Shown here piece after piece: positions 43,362 through 56,599 of a stretch of 64,000 nucleotides of DNA. Both the position numbers and the translations under genes were made by a program. The stretch's first letter is position 1. Every line of letters starts with the position of its first letter. The notes below the pieces were generated by a model that worked only from the letters and a program-made list of their open reading frames with translations, had not been told where the DNA came from and ran no database searches. Origin of the DNA: Pseudomonas ekonensis (lineage in GTDB: Bacteria > Pseudomonadota > Gammaproteobacteria > Pseudomonadales > Pseudomonadaceae); contig NZ_JAHSTS010000001.1 of the NCBI RefSeq assembly GCF_019145435.1, positions 1,564,001 through 1,628,000 on the forward strand, written 5' to 3'.

Positions 43362-44224
43362 ACAAGGTGCAGAACAACAAGGCCTGGTGGCTGGTGCTGC
43401 CGGTGTTCCTGCTGGTGGCGTTCAGCGCCGTGATCCCGATGATGACGGTGGTCAACTATTCGGTGCAGGACATCTTCGACCAGTCCAGCCGCTACTTCGT
43501 CGGCGCCGACTGGTACCGGCAGGTGCTGCTCGATCCGCGGCTGCACGACTCGCTGCTGCGCCAGTTTATCTATTCGGCCTGCGTGCTGGTGATCGAGATC
43601 CCGCTGGGCATCGCCATCGCCCTGACCATGCCGACCAAAGGCCGCTGGTCGTCGGTGGTGCTGATCGTGCTGGCGATCCCGCTGCTGATCCCGTGGAACG
43701 TGGTGGGCACCATTTGGCAGATCTTCGGCCGCGCCGACATCGGCCTGCTCGGGGCGGGCCTCAACGCCGTGGGCATCAGCTACAACTATGCGGCCAATAC
43801 CATGGACGCCTGGGTCACGGTGCTGGTGATGGACGTGTGGCACTGGACGTCGCTGGTGGCGCTGCTGTGCTTCTCCGGGCTGCGGGCGATCCCCGACGTG
43901 TACTACCAGGCGGCGCGGATCGACCGGGCCTCGGCCTGGGCGGTGTTTCGCCACATTCAGCTGCCCAAGCTGAAAAGCGTGCTGCTGATCGCGGTGATGC
44001 TGCGCTTCATGGACAGTTTCATGATCTACACCGAGCCGTTCGTGCTCACCGGCGGCGGGCCGGGCAACGCCACGACGTTCCTGAGCCAGACGTTGACCCA
44101 GATGGCCGTGGGCCAATTCGATCTGGGGCCGGCGGCGGCATTCTCGCTGGTGTACTTCCTGATCATCCTGCTGGTGTCCTGGCTGTTCTACACCGCCATG
44201 ACCCACAACGACGCCAACCGCTGA
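43358..44224 (+). CDS. glpP: ABC importer permease 1 (GlpP-like)
   Basis: 288 residues with six membrane helices, starting at about 9-30 (AWWLVLPVFLLVAFSAVIPMM). The ATPase-contact loop is YYQAARIDRASAWAVFRHIQLPKLKSVLL, the EAA-type motif of sugar permeases. The frame opens earlier, but the ATG at 43358 overlaps the stop of ATPase 2 and begins the first helix. It forms half of the inner-membrane channel. Confidence 0.8.
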
Positions 44225-44233
44225 GGCCCGGCC

Positions 44234-45034
<801 letters not shown>

Positions 45035-45041
45035 GGAAGCG

Positions 45042-45317
45042 ATGATGGAATGGATGAGCTGGACGATCCCGACGGCGGCGTTCTTTGGCGTCATCGCCCT
45101 GATCCTGGTGGCCATGACCACCTGGGAGCTGCGTTCGCCAAGCGTTGTGCGCAAAGGTTTCCTGCCGATCGCCACCACCCGTGGCGACCGCTTGTTCATC
45201 GGTCTTCTGGGCAGCGCCTACCTGCATTTGCTGGTGATCGGCGTCACCGGTTGGAGCATCTGGATAGCGTTCGCGTTGTCTGTGGTGTGGCTGTTGGCTG
45301 TGATGCGTTGGGGGTGA
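45042..45317 (+). CDS. glpU: Small DUF2160-type membrane protein (GlpU-like)
   Basis: 91 residues with about three hydrophobic segments (IPTAAFFGVIALILVAM; LFIGLLGSAYLHLLVIGVTGW; IWIAFALSVVWLLAV). The ATG at 45042 has GAGGAAG before it. Small proteins of this kind occur only in the glycerol-type ABC operons, between the second permease and the binding protein. Role unknown; perhaps an accessory to the channel. Confidence 0.75.
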   Translation: MMEWMSWTIPTAAFFGVIALILVAMTTWELRSPSVVRKGFLPIATTRGDRLFIGLLGSAYLHLLVIGVTGWSIWIAFALSVVWLLAVMRWG

Positions 45318-45364
45318 CCGAATCGCTCGGCGATGCGGCTCCGGAACTTAAACAGGAGGTCTCT

Positions 45365-47107
45365 ATGTTCGACAAAAACAATAAGCTGCGACATAGCATT
45401 TCATTGGCGGCCCTGCTGGCCTTGAGCGGTCTGAGCGCTTCGGCCTGGGCCGATGCCTACGAAGAGGCGGCGAAGAAGTGGATCGGCAGCGAGTTCAAGC
45501 CGTCCACCCTGACGGCCGATCAGCAACTGGCGGAACTGAAGTGGTTCATCAAGGCCGCCGAGCCGTTTCGCGGGATGGACATCAAGGTCGTCTCGGAAAC
45601 CCTGACCACCCACGAATACGAGTCCAAGGTGCTGGCCAAGGCCTTCACCGAAATCACCGGGATCAAGGTCACCCACGATCTGCTGCAAGAAGGCGACGTG
45701 GTGGAGAAACTGCAGACCGTGATGCAGTCGGACAAGAGCATCTATGACGGCTGGGTCAACGACTCCGACCTGATCGGCACGCATTTTCGCTACGGCAAGA
45801 CCGAAGCGATCAGCGACCTGATGGCCAACGAGGGCAAGGACTTCACCTCGCCGACCCTGGACCTCAAGGACTTCATCGGCACCTCGTTCACCACCGCGCC
45901 GGACGGCAAGCTGTACCAGCTGCCCGACCAGCAGTTCGCCAACCTCTACTGGTTCCGCGCCGACTGGTTCGAGCGTGCGGACCTGAAGGCCAAGTTCAAG
46001 GAAAAGTACGGCTATGAGCTGGGCGTGCCGGTGAACTGGTCCGCCTACGAGGACATCGCCAGGTTCTTCAGCGAAGACGTCAAGGAAATCGACGGCAAGC
46101 GCATCTACGGGCACATGGACTACGGCAAGAAGGATCCGTCCCTCGGCTGGCGCTTCACCGACGCCTGGTTCTCCATGGCCGGCGGCGGCGACAAGGGCCT
46201 GCCCAACGGCTTGCCGGTGGACGAGTGGGGGATCCGCGTCGAGGACTGCCATCCGGTGGGCTCCAGCGTGACCCGCGGCGGCGACACCAACGGCCCGGCG
46301 GCGGTGTTCGCCACCACCAAATACGTCGACTGGCTGAAGAAGTACGCGCCGCCGGAAGCCGCGGGCATGACCTTCTCCGAGTCGGGGCCGGTGCCGTCCC
46401 AGGGCAACATCGCCCAGCAGATCTTCTGGTACACCGCGTTCACCGCCGACATGACCAAGCCGGGCCTGCCGGTGGTCAACGCCGACGGCACGCCGAAGTG
46501 GCGGATGGCGCCGTCGCCGCGCGGGCCGTACTGGGAAGAGGGGATGAAGCTGGGCTATCAGGACGTGGGTTCGTGGACGTTCATGAAATCGACGCCCGAG
46601 AAACAGAAGCTCGCGGCCTGGCTGTACGCGCAGTTCGTGACCTCGAAAACCGTGTCGCTGAAGAAAACCATCGTTGGCCTGACGCCGATCCGCGAGTCGG
46701 ACATCAACTCCCAGGCCATGACCGACCTGGCACCGAAGCTCGGCGGCCTGGTGGAGTTCTACCGCAGCCCGGCCCGCATCCAGTGGACACCGACCGGCAC
46801 CAACGTGCCTGACTACCCGCGCCTGGCGCAGCTGTGGTGGAGCCACATCGCCGAGGCCGCCAGCGGCGACAAGACCCCGCAGGAAGCCCTCGACGGCCTG
46901 GCCAAGGATCAGGACGCGATCATGACCCGCCTGGAACGCTCCAAGGCCCAGGCCACCTGCGCGCCGAAAATGAACCCTGAGCGCGATGCGCAATACTGGT
47001 TCGACCAACCCGGCGCACCGAAGCCGAAACTGGCCAACGAAAAGCCCAAGGGCGAGACCGTGAGCTACAACGAACTGCTCAAGTCGTGGGAGGCGGCGCG
47101 CAAGTGA
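45365..47107 (+). CDS. glpV: ABC importer periplasmic substrate-binding protein (GlpV-like)
   Basis: 580 residues, long for a sugar-binding protein, as is usual for this glycerol-type group. Signal peptide LRHSISLAALLALSGLSASAWA, then an extracellular solute-binding fold (SETLTTHEYESKVLAKAFTEITGIKVTHDLLQEGDVVEKLQ; LPDQQFANLYWFRADWFERADLKAKF). The ATG at 45365 has AGGAGG, the best ribosome site of the operon, fitting high output. It captures the substrate for the channel. A terminator follows at 47128. Confidence 0.8.
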   Translation: MFDKNNKLRHSISLAALLALSGLSASAWADAYEEAAKKWIGSEFKPSTLTADQQLAELKWFIKAAEPFRGMDIKVVSETLTTHEYESKVLAKAFTEITGIKVTHDLLQEGDVVEKLQTVMQSDKSIYDGWVNDSDLIGTHFRYGKTEAISDLMANEGKDFTSPTLDLKDFIGTSFTTAPDGKLYQLPDQQFANLYWFRADWFERADLKAKFKEKYGYELGVPVNWSAYEDIARFFSEDVKEIDGKRIYGHMDYGKKDPSLGWRFTDAWFSMAGGGDKGLPNGLPVDEWGIRVEDCHPVGSSVTRGGDTNGPAAVFATTKYVDWLKKYAPPEAAGMTFSESGPVPSQGNIAQQIFWYTAFTADMTKPGLPVVNADGTPKWRMAPSPRGPYWEEGMKLGYQDVGSWTFMKSTPEKQKLAAWLYAQFVTSKTVSLKKTIVGLTPIRESDINSQAMTDLAPKLGGLVEFYRSPARIQWTPTGTNVPDYPRLAQLWWSHIAEAASGDKTPQEALDGLAKDQDAIMTRLERSKAQATCAPKMNPERDAQYWFDQPGAPKPKLANEKPKGETVSYNELLKSWEAARK

Positions 47108-47127
47108 GCGCGGGGGCGTAACGAATG

Positions 47128-47155
47128 AACGGCACCGGAAGGTGCCGTTCTTGTT
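47128..47155 (+). terminator. Terminator of the ABC importer operon
   Basis: Stem GAACGGCACC / GGTGCCGTTC with loop GGAA, followed by TTGTTT. Confidence 0.85.
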
Positions 47156-47166
47156 TCTGCATCGGA

Positions 47167-47313
47167 TTAAACCAGAACCGCCAGATCGGTGTGTTGAGCC
47201 ACCACAGGGTCGGCGGTCAGCAATTTCATGGGCTCTGTCAGTGCGGCGGCGATGATCAGACGGTCGAAGTCGAGTGTCCAGAGCAAGATACGGGTATCGA
47301 GCAACAACCTCAT
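47167..47313 (-). pseudogene. PIN-domain toxin with internal deletion
   Basis: 48 residues: MRLLLDTRILLWTL, the first strand with the catalytic Asp of PIN-domain ribonucleases (usual form LLLDTHILLW), joined directly to DFDRLIIAAALTEPMKLLTADP, the family's C-terminal part (usual form DPFDRLLIAQA...LLTADP). About 75 middle residues with the other acidic site residues are missing, with the frame kept. The ATG overlaps the antitoxin stop by 4 bases. Too short for the open-frame list limit; almost surely inactive as an RNase. Confidence 0.8.
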
Positions 47314-47552
47314 GCTCGAGTGCCTTCGAAGTCATCCAGCGTCTCGTCTGACAATGGTGCGTCGAAATCATCGGGTAGCGTCAGCTTTCCCTTCATGGCT
47401 CCGATGCGCCGGGGATCGGGTTTTCCGGCGGGAACGAGGCGTGCGAGTGCACGACCATGTTTGGCAATCGTGATGATTTTTCCGGCTGCGGCTTCATCGA
47501 CGAGTTTGGACAGGTTGTTTTTGGCTTCGGCCAACGGAACGATGATCATCAT
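47310..47552 (-). CDS. Phd/YefM-type antitoxin
   Basis: 80 residues, intact. Phd/YefM fold: VPLAEAKNNLSKLVDEAAAGKIITIAKHGRALARLVP at the N-terminus for DNA binding and dimerisation, and an acidic toxin-wrapping tail (LTLPDDFDAPLSDETLDDFEGTRA). The start ATG has GGGG 7 bases before it. Its partner downstream is an internally deleted PIN toxin, so this is an orphaned antitoxin; it could still repress its promoter. Confidence 0.85.
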   Translation of the reverse strand: MMIIVPLAEAKNNLSKLVDEAAAGKIITIAKHGRALARLVPAGKPDPRRIGAMKGKLTLPDDFDAPLSDETLDDFEGTRA

Positions 47553-47917
47553 GTTTCCCCTGAGTTCTGGACAAATTTAGCCAGAATGTTGTGGGGCCGC
47601 AAAGGGGTGCGATTGTTCAGCGCAGACAAGTGCCCGGTTGACTGATCCCGCTCCGTAGGCCGTTGCCGCGCCCCAAACCTGCTGTCGAACGGCCAACGTA
47701 TCAAGGCCTTCAATCCATTCGCAAAAGGTGTTCCGTTTCATCATCCGGCCTCGCTCCGATAGTCCATCCGTCAGGCACTACCCTAAAGAGTTTCACTGAG
47801 GCTGGCTGTAGGACGAAACGGACGTTACGGCGCGAGCTTTCGGCGTTTGTGGGAGGATGGGGCGCGGCGGTAACGAATCCTACAAGAGTTGCGGTGCACC
47901 CATCGAACCGGTGCGAC
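47553..47917. other. Intergenic stretch without recognised gene
   Basis: About 365 bases between the antitoxin and the kinase gene. I see no convincing coding frame, hairpin terminator or repeat; it presumably holds the antitoxin promoter on the minus strand. Confidence 0.5.
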
Positions 47918-49318
47918 TCACGCCTCCGGATTGGGAAACCCCAACCTGAACACCGTCATCGCCCCCGGCAGGCTCTTCACTTCGGCCACGCCCCGGTGCA
48001 GGCTCATGATCGAGCGCACGATGGCCAGGCCCAGGCCGGTGCTGCCCTGGGTGCGCGAGCGGCTGCTGTCGACCCGGTAGAAGCGGTCGAACAGGTGCGG
48101 CAGGTGCTGCGCTTCGATGCCGGCGCCGGGGTTGCTCACCAGCAGCGAAGACTGGGCGGCGCCCCGTTCGATCAGCAGGGTGACCGTCTTGCCGTCCGGG
48201 CAGTGGCGCAGGGCGTTGGAGAGCAGGTTGGAGATCGCCCGCTGGATCATCAGGCGGTCGCCCAGTACGCGGGCGCTGCCGATCACGCTCAGCTGGATCC
48301 GCTTGTCCTGGGCCGTCAGGGCGAACATCTCGGCCACTTTGCGCGCTTCGTCCGCCAGCTCGACCGTTTCGAACGGCGCCAGCGCCGAAGGATGGCTGAC
48401 CTGCGCCAGGAACAGCATGTCGGACACGATCCGCGCCACCCGTTCCAGCTCTTCGATGCAGGACACCAGCACGTCCTGGTACTCCTCCACGCTGCGTTCC
48501 CGGGACAGCGTCACCTGGGCCTTACCCATCAGGTTGTTGATCGGCGTGCGCAGCTCATGGGCCAGGTCGTCGGAAAACTGCGACAGCTGCTGCACACCCG
48601 CGTCCAGGCGGTGGAGCATGACGTTGATGCCCTGGGCCAGTTCGCTCAGTTCCTGGGGCATGTTCACCACCGACAAGCGATGGTTCAGGTCCTGGGTCGA
48701 GACCATCGCCGCCACCTTGCGGAACTCGCGCATCGGCGCCAGCCCCCGCTGCACGGCGCCCCAGGCGCTGAGCCCGATGAAGATCAGCAGCAGCGGCAGC
48801 GCCATGAGCGTCGAACGCAGGTAGGCGCTGAGCAAGGCCTGGTCGTGGGCGTTGTCCACCGACAGCAGCAGCGGCACGCGGGTGCCGTCTTTCAGGCGCA
48901 CGAGCTTGGTCGCCGTGAGGAATTTTGCCCCGGCGGTGTCGGTGCTGGCGGTGTAGGCCAGTTCGTCGGTCGCCGTCCGTGCGGCCTTGAGCTCCAGGCG
49001 CGGTTCGGCCATGCCGGCGCCGGACTTGAGCAGCGGCGTGCGCAGGTTGTCGAGGTCGTAGAGGGTCAGCGTGAGGTTGTCGTGGCCCATGACCTGATCG
49101 AGCAGGATGTGGGGTTTTGAGCGGATTTCGCCGGGGTCGGTGTACAGCGACAGGCTGTGCTCGACCTGCTCCATCTTGCTGGCCAGGCTGTCCCGGGACA
49201 GCGCGTTCAGTTCGTGGGTCAGGGCGAAGTAGGCCAGCACCGCGAGGAACACCACCAGCAGCGCGCCCAGCACGCTGACCGTGATGCCCAGGCGCATCGA
49301 CAGGCTGACCGGCTTCAT
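47918..49318 (-). CDS. czcS: Heavy-metal sensor histidine kinase (CzcS/CopS-like)
   Basis: 466 residues from the ATG at 49318, which overlaps the regulator stop by 4 bases; the longer frame to 49456 adds non-conserved residues. Two membrane helices (about 9-31 and 170-190) bracket a periplasmic sensor loop; HAMP follows; DHp box FSDDLAHELRTPINNLMGK holds the phosphorylated His; ATPase boxes SNLLSNALRHCPDG and RTQGSTGLGLAIVRSIMSLH. It forms a two-component system with the gene upstream. Metal class is inferred from czcCBA next door. Confidence 0.88.
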   Translation of the reverse strand: MKPVSLSMRLGITVSVLGALLVVFLAVLAYFALTHELNALSRDSLASKMEQVEHSLSLYTDPGEIRSKPHILLDQVMGHDNLTLTLYDLDNLRTPLLKSGAGMAEPRLELKAARTATDELAYTASTDTAGAKFLTATKLVRLKDGTRVPLLLSVDNAHDQALLSAYLRSTLMALPLLLIFIGLSAWGAVQRGLAPMREFRKVAAMVSTQDLNHRLSVVNMPQELSELAQGINVMLHRLDAGVQQLSQFSDDLAHELRTPINNLMGKAQVTLSRERSVEEYQDVLVSCIEELERVARIVSDMLFLAQVSHPSALAPFETVELADEARKVAEMFALTAQDKRIQLSVIGSARVLGDRLMIQRAISNLLSNALRHCPDGKTVTLLIERGAAQSSLLVSNPGAGIEAQHLPHLFDRFYRVDSSRSRTQGSTGLGLAIVRSIMSLHRGVAEVKSLPGAMTVFRLGFPNPEA

Positions 49319-49989
49319 TCCCGCGCCTCCAGCACATAGCCGACGCCGCGCAAGGTGTGGATCAGCTTGCTGGCGAACGGATCGTCGATCTTGGCCCGCA
49401 GGCGGCGGATCGAGACTTCCACCACATTGGTGTCGCAGTCGAAGTTCATGTCCCACACCAGCGAGATGATCTGGGTGCGGGTCAGCACCTCGCCGGACTG
49501 GCGCATCAGCAGGTGCAACAGGGCGAATTCCTTGGTGGTGAGGTCGATGCGCTGCCCGTCGCGAAAGGCCCGGTGACGGCCCGGGTCGAGCTCCAGGTCG
49601 GCCACCTTGAGCACCTGCGGCACCGGGATGTTCTCGCTGCGGCGCATGAGCGTGCGCACCCGGGCCAGCAGCTCGGGAAACTCGAACGGCTTGACCAGAT
49701 AGTCGTCGGCGCCCAGGTCCAGGCCGCGGATCTTGTCGGCCAGACGGCCGCGGGCGGTGAGCATCATCACCCGGGTGGAGCGGGTGCGGCGCAGTTGCTC
49801 GAGCACGCTCCAGCCGTCCAGTTCCGGCAGGTTGACGTCGAGGATCATCAGGTCATAGGCCTGCTGTTGCGCCAGGTGCAGTCCGTCGGCGCCGTTGGCC
49901 GCACGGTCGACGACATAACCGCTTTCCGTCAGTCCCTGGTGCAAGTATTCGGCAGTTTTAAGCTCGTCCTCGACAATAAGGATTCGCAT
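49315..49989 (-). CDS. czcR: Heavy-metal response regulator (CzcR/CopR-like, OmpR family)
   Basis: 224 residues from the ATG at 49989. Receiver domain with the acidic pocket (IVEDELK), phosphorylated Asp in MILDVNLPELDGWSVL, and Lys in DYLVKPFEFPELLARV; winged-helix DNA-binding domain from about 125 (LTTKEFALLHLLMRQSGEVLTRTQIISLVWDMNFDCDTNVVEVSIRRLRAKID). It is divergent from czcC and probably activates czcCBA on metal stress. Confidence 0.9.
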   Translation of the reverse strand: MRILIVEDELKTAEYLHQGLTESGYVVDRAANGADGLHLAQQQAYDLMILDVNLPELDGWSVLEQLRRTRSTRVMMLTARGRLADKIRGLDLGADDYLVKPFEFPELLARVRTLMRRSENIPVPQVLKVADLELDPGRHRAFRDGQRIDLTTKEFALLHLLMRQSGEVLTRTQIISLVWDMNFDCDTNVVEVSIRRLRAKIDDPFASKLIHTLRGVGYVLEARE

Positions 49990-50456
49990 GGTCAATCACC
50001 ACTTTCATTGAAGGGTCAATTAATGGGGCGGGCTCTGGAAGTTGTTGTTCTTATCGGCCGGTTCAGTTGTTTAGTTGCGGCGGTTCAATGTGTTTCCTGC
50101 GGGCATTTCGCCGGAGGAAGGTGTGCAGAATAAAGTCTGTAGTCACTTCAGGGTCAAACGAAGTCGCTGATTGGATGTGCCTAAATCGGCCTTCTGCGAC
50201 GGTCTGTCGCAGCGCTGAGGGCGATTTTTCATGCACTTCATGAATCCAGGAGTGCGGCAAGTGCTGTTCGGCAGATACTCGAAGAGTAAGTGTTTCGTTG
50301 TGTTTCTAATTGGTCGTGCACACTTCCATGCTAGAGCAAAAGTTAACGGGCCAACGCTGGATAACGTATTTGTAATGTTCCAGTCACCTTGTCGATAAGT
50401 TCAAAACCCTACCGTGGCGGCATCGAAGATTCCCGAATCAAAAAGGAAACATTCAA
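49990..50456. other. czcR-czcC intergenic control region
   Basis: 467 bases between divergent operons, AT-richer than the genes. It must hold both promoters. GTATTTGTAATG at 50367 is a weak candidate for a regulator box. A 65-codon frame at 50063-50260 (minus) has no ribosome site I trust and no recognised family, so it is not called as a gene. Confidence 0.45.
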
Positions 50457-51737
50457 TTGCCCGGTTTAATTGAACGGACGGCGCGCCTGCGCCTGAAAAA
50501 CACGCGGCGGGTGTTGCATGCCGCCGGCTTCCTGCTGTGGGGCGGCTGCGCCATGGCGGCCGTTTCGCCGGGCCCGGCGTTGACGCTTGACCAGGCCCTG
50601 CAAACGGCCTTCGCCGGCAACCCCGAGTTGGCCGCGGCCGGCTGGGAAATCGGCATCGCCGCAGGCGAGCGGCAGCAGGCGGGGCTGGTCCCGAACCCGC
50701 AAGTGTCTTGGGAAGCGGAAGACACCCGCCGCGAGTCGCGCACCACCACGGTGACCCTCAGCCAGCCGATCGAACTGGGCGGCAAGCGCGGGGCGCGGAT
50801 CGATGTGGCGAGCCGCGCCCAGGACGCCGCCGGCATCGAGCTGGAGCGCAAGCGCCTCGGCCTGCGCGCCGACGTGATCCAGGCCTATACCGCCGTGCAG
50901 ACGGCGCAGCAACGGCTGCAACTGTCCCGTCAGTCGCAGGCCTTGGCCGAGCACGGCCTGCGGGTGGCGCAGGGGCGGATCGGGGCAGGCAAGTCGTCGC
51001 CGGTCGAAGGCACGCGGGCCGAGGTGCAATTGTCGCAAGTGCGCCTGGAGCTGAGCCGGGCTGAGCGCGACCGGGCCAATGCCTGGCAGCAGTTGGCGCA
51101 GGTGATGGGCGCGCCGTTGCCGGAGGCGGCCGAGGTGCCGGCCGCAGCGGCCGCGCTGCCGGCGGTTCCGCCGTCGTCCCGGTTGCTCGGGCGCCTGAAC
51201 GAGACCGCCGAGCTGCGCCTGGCGGCGTTGCAGATCGACCAGCGCGAAGCCTCGCTGGGGCTGGAGAAGGCCCAGCGGATTCCGGACCTGACCGTCAGCG
51301 TCGGCAGCCAGTACAGCGAAACGGAACGCGAACGGGTCAACGTCGTCGGGCTGTCGCTGCCCATTCCGCTGTTCAACCGCAACCAGGGCAACGTGTTGGC
51401 CGCCGCACGCCGCGCCGATCAGGCCCGGGACCTGCGCAACGCCACGGAGCTGCGCCTGCGCACCGAAGTCCAGACGGCGCTGGAGCAATGGCAGACCGCC
51501 AACGGCGAAGCGCAGGCGTTCGACCGGAACATTCTGCCGGCCGCACAACGTGCCGTGGACAGCGCCACCCGCGGCTTCGAAATGGGCAAGTTCGCTTTTC
51601 TCGATGTGCTCGACGCCCAGCGCACCTTGATCGACGCCCGCACCCAATACGTCCAGGCCGTGGCCGACGCGAGCGACGCCCGGGTGCGCATCGAGCGCAT
51701 TTTCGGCGATCTCGGCGCGCTCGCCGCCAGTCGCTGA
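50457..51737 (+). CDS. czcC: Outer-membrane component of metal RND efflux (CzcC-like)
   Basis: 426 residues. The start is probably TTG at 50457, with AAGGAAAC about 10 bases before it; the first ATG in frame would lose the signal peptide (RVLHAAGFLLWGGCAMAA). TolC/NodT-like repeats: ALTLDQALQTAFAGNPELAAAGWEIGIAAGERQQAGLVPNPQVSWEAED and RGFEMGKFAFLDVLDAQRTLIDARTQYV. It forms the exit duct for CzcAB. Confidence 0.9.
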   Translation: MPGLIERTARLRLKNTRRVLHAAGFLLWGGCAMAAVSPGPALTLDQALQTAFAGNPELAAAGWEIGIAAGERQQAGLVPNPQVSWEAEDTRRESRTTTVTLSQPIELGGKRGARIDVASRAQDAAGIELERKRLGLRADVIQAYTAVQTAQQRLQLSRQSQALAEHGLRVAQGRIGAGKSSPVEGTRAEVQLSQVRLELSRAERDRANAWQQLAQVMGAPLPEAAEVPAAAAALPAVPPSSRLLGRLNETAELRLAALQIDQREASLGLEKAQRIPDLTVSVGSQYSETERERVNVVGLSLPIPLFNRNQGNVLAAARRADQARDLRNATELRLRTEVQTALEQWQTANGEAQAFDRNILPAAQRAVDSATRGFEMGKFAFLDVLDAQRTLIDARTQYVQAVADASDARVRIERIFGDLGALAASR

Positions 51738-51795
51738 ATTTCACTTTTTCGATCACCGCAGCGCTGCGTCGGCGGCGCGGCGCAGAGGAGTTTCC

Positions 51796-52995
51796 ATGGA
51801 TAAAAAACTGATGGCGGTCGCGGCGGCGACCTTGAGCCTGGGCATCGGAATCGGCGCGTTGTGGGTGGGCAACCTGTCCGAGGGTGCCCACGCCGACGAG
51901 GCGGCCGAGCACGCGGAGCATGCTGCCCAAAGCGCAGCGGCCGAAGGCGGGCACGATGAAGGCGAAGAAGGGCAACTGATCCTGAGTGCCGAACAGATCG
52001 CCGCGTCGGGCATTCAACTGGCCCGGGCCCAGCCGGCGGGGCTGAGCTTGGGCTTGCCGTTCCCCGGCGAAGTGCGCTTCGACGAAGACCGCACCGCGCA
52101 CGTCGTGCCGAGGGTGCCCGGCGTTGTGGAGTCAGTGCCGGTGGTGCTGGGCCAGCCGGTGAAGAAGGGCCAGTTGCTGGCGGTGATCGCCAGTCAGCAG
52201 ATCTCCGATCAGCGCAGCGAGCAGGCGGCGGCGCAACGCCGCCTGGCGTTGGCGCGCACGACCTATGAACGGGAGAAGCAGTTGTGGCAGGACAAGATCT
52301 CCGCCGAGCAGGATTTCCTTCAGGCCCGCCAGGCACTGGAAGAGGCCGAGATCGCCCTGGCCAACGCCCGGCAGAAAATCAGCGTGCTCAGCGGCAGCAT
52401 GGCCGCTGCCGGAGGCAACCGCTATGAGCTGCGCGCGCCGTTCGACGGCGTGGTGGTGGAGAAACACCTGACGCCGGGCGAGGTGGTCGACGAGACCACC
52501 AACGCCTTCACCCTGTCGGACCTGTCGCGGGTGTGGGTGACCTTCGGCGTTTCGCCCAAGGACCTGAACCGGGTGCAGGTGGGCAAGCCGGTGACCGTCA
52601 GCGCGCCGGAGCTGAACGCCGAAGTGGCGGGCACCGTGGCTTACGTCGGCAATCTGCTCGGCGAGCAGACGCGCACCGCGACGGTCCGCGTGACCCTGGC
52701 CAACCCGCAGGGCGCCTGGCGTCCGGGGCTGTTCGTGACGGCGCTGGTGGCCACCGACAGCCGGCAGGTCAAGGTGGCCGTGCCGGAGGCCGCGGTCCAG
52801 ACCGTGGAAGACCAGCCCACGGTGTTCGTGCGCACCGGCGACGGCTTCAAGGCGCAAACGGTGGCGCTGGGCAGCCGCGCCGCCGGGCTGGTGGAAATCA
52901 CCGAAGGGCTGGAGGCGGGCGCGCAGGTCGCCGCCGCCGGCAGCTTCATTCTCAAATCGGAATTGGGCAAGGCCTCGGCCGAGCACGCTCACTGA
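51796..52995 (+). CDS. czcB: Periplasmic adaptor of metal RND efflux (CzcB-like)
   Basis: 399 residues. Membrane anchor at about 5-27, then a His/Asp/Glu-rich stretch (HADEAAEHAEHAAQ, GGHDEGEEG) that may bind metal, as in CzcB. Adaptor domains: VPRVPGVVESVPVVLGQPVKKGQLLAVI, a coiled coil (QRRLALARTTYEREKQLWQDKISAEQDFLQARQALEEAEIALA), and VPEAAVQTVEDQPTVFVRTGDGF. It connects CzcA to CzcC. Confidence 0.92.
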   Translation: MDKKLMAVAAATLSLGIGIGALWVGNLSEGAHADEAAEHAEHAAQSAAAEGGHDEGEEGQLILSAEQIAASGIQLARAQPAGLSLGLPFPGEVRFDEDRTAHVVPRVPGVVESVPVVLGQPVKKGQLLAVIASQQISDQRSEQAAAQRRLALARTTYEREKQLWQDKISAEQDFLQARQALEEAEIALANARQKISVLSGSMAAAGGNRYELRAPFDGVVVEKHLTPGEVVDETTNAFTLSDLSRVWVTFGVSPKDLNRVQVGKPVTVSAPELNAEVAGTVAYVGNLLGEQTRTATVRVTLANPQGAWRPGLFVTALVATDSRQVKVAVPEAAVQTVEDQPTVFVRTGDGFKAQTVALGSRAAGLVEITEGLEAGAQVAAAGSFILKSELGKASAEHAH

Positions 52996-56169
<3,174 letters not shown>

Positions 56170-56177
56170 CGGTCTCC

Positions 56178-56207
56178 CTGAAGGAGCGAGCAGGCTCGCT
56201 CCTTCAG
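56178..56207. terminator. Long REP-like hairpin after czcA
   Basis: CTGAAGGAGCGAGC / GCTCGCTCCTTCAG is a perfect 14-base stem with a two-base loop, without a T run. It ends or dampens czcCBA transcription. Confidence 0.65.
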
Positions 56208-56319
56208 GTTGATTCCCTTGGGCGGCGGGCACATGACGGATATGTAATGTGCGCGCCACCGTCACGAAAGGTACGGGTTGTTACCTTGAACCCGTCAGTT
56301 ACTCAACGAGGAATCAAGC

Positions 56320-56520
56320 ATGAAACCTGTACAGATCGGTGCCTTTCTGGCTGCGTTGGCGGTGTCTTCCCTGGCCATGGCCGAAGGCGGCGGCGACCGG
56401 ACGTTCGAGCGGATGATGACGGCCAACGACCGTTCGGTGGAGCTGTTCGTCGCCAAGGAAAAGGCCCGCGAACCTGTGGTCGTCAACGAGAAGAAAGACG
56501 ACGCCACCCAAGACCTGTAA
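56320..56520 (+). CDS. Small secreted PtrA-like protein
   Basis: 66 residues. Signal peptide to about 21 (IGAFLAALAVSSLAMA), then EGGGDRTFERMMTANDRSVELF, the N-terminal motif shared with the next gene and with PtrA-type proteins of Pseudomonas, and a short charged tail. PtrA of P. aeruginosa is copper-induced and secreted; the position behind czcCBA points to a metal link here too. Function unproven. A terminator follows. Confidence 0.75.
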   Translation: MKPVQIGAFLAALAVSSLAMAEGGGDRTFERMMTANDRSVELFVAKEKAREPVVVNEKKDDATQDL

Positions 56521-56538
56521 GCGTGCCGCGCTTGCGCA

Positions 56539-56571
56539 AGCCCGTCACCGTGCACCGATGACGGGCTTTTT
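56539..56571 (+). terminator. Terminator after the PtrA-like gene
   Basis: Stem AGCCCGTCA / TGACGGGCT with an 11-base loop, followed by TTTTTC. Confidence 0.9.
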
Positions 56572-56599
56572 CATGAGTCAGCTACGGAAGGAAACGGAT

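Noticed and set aside
50063..50260. Possible 65-residue gene in the czcR-czcC gap
   Set aside because: No convincing ribosome site, no recognised family, and placed where promoters are expected.
50360..50390. Possible CzcR or CopR binding box (GTATTTGTAATG)
   Set aside because: Only a half-match; I could not find a clear direct or inverted repeat.
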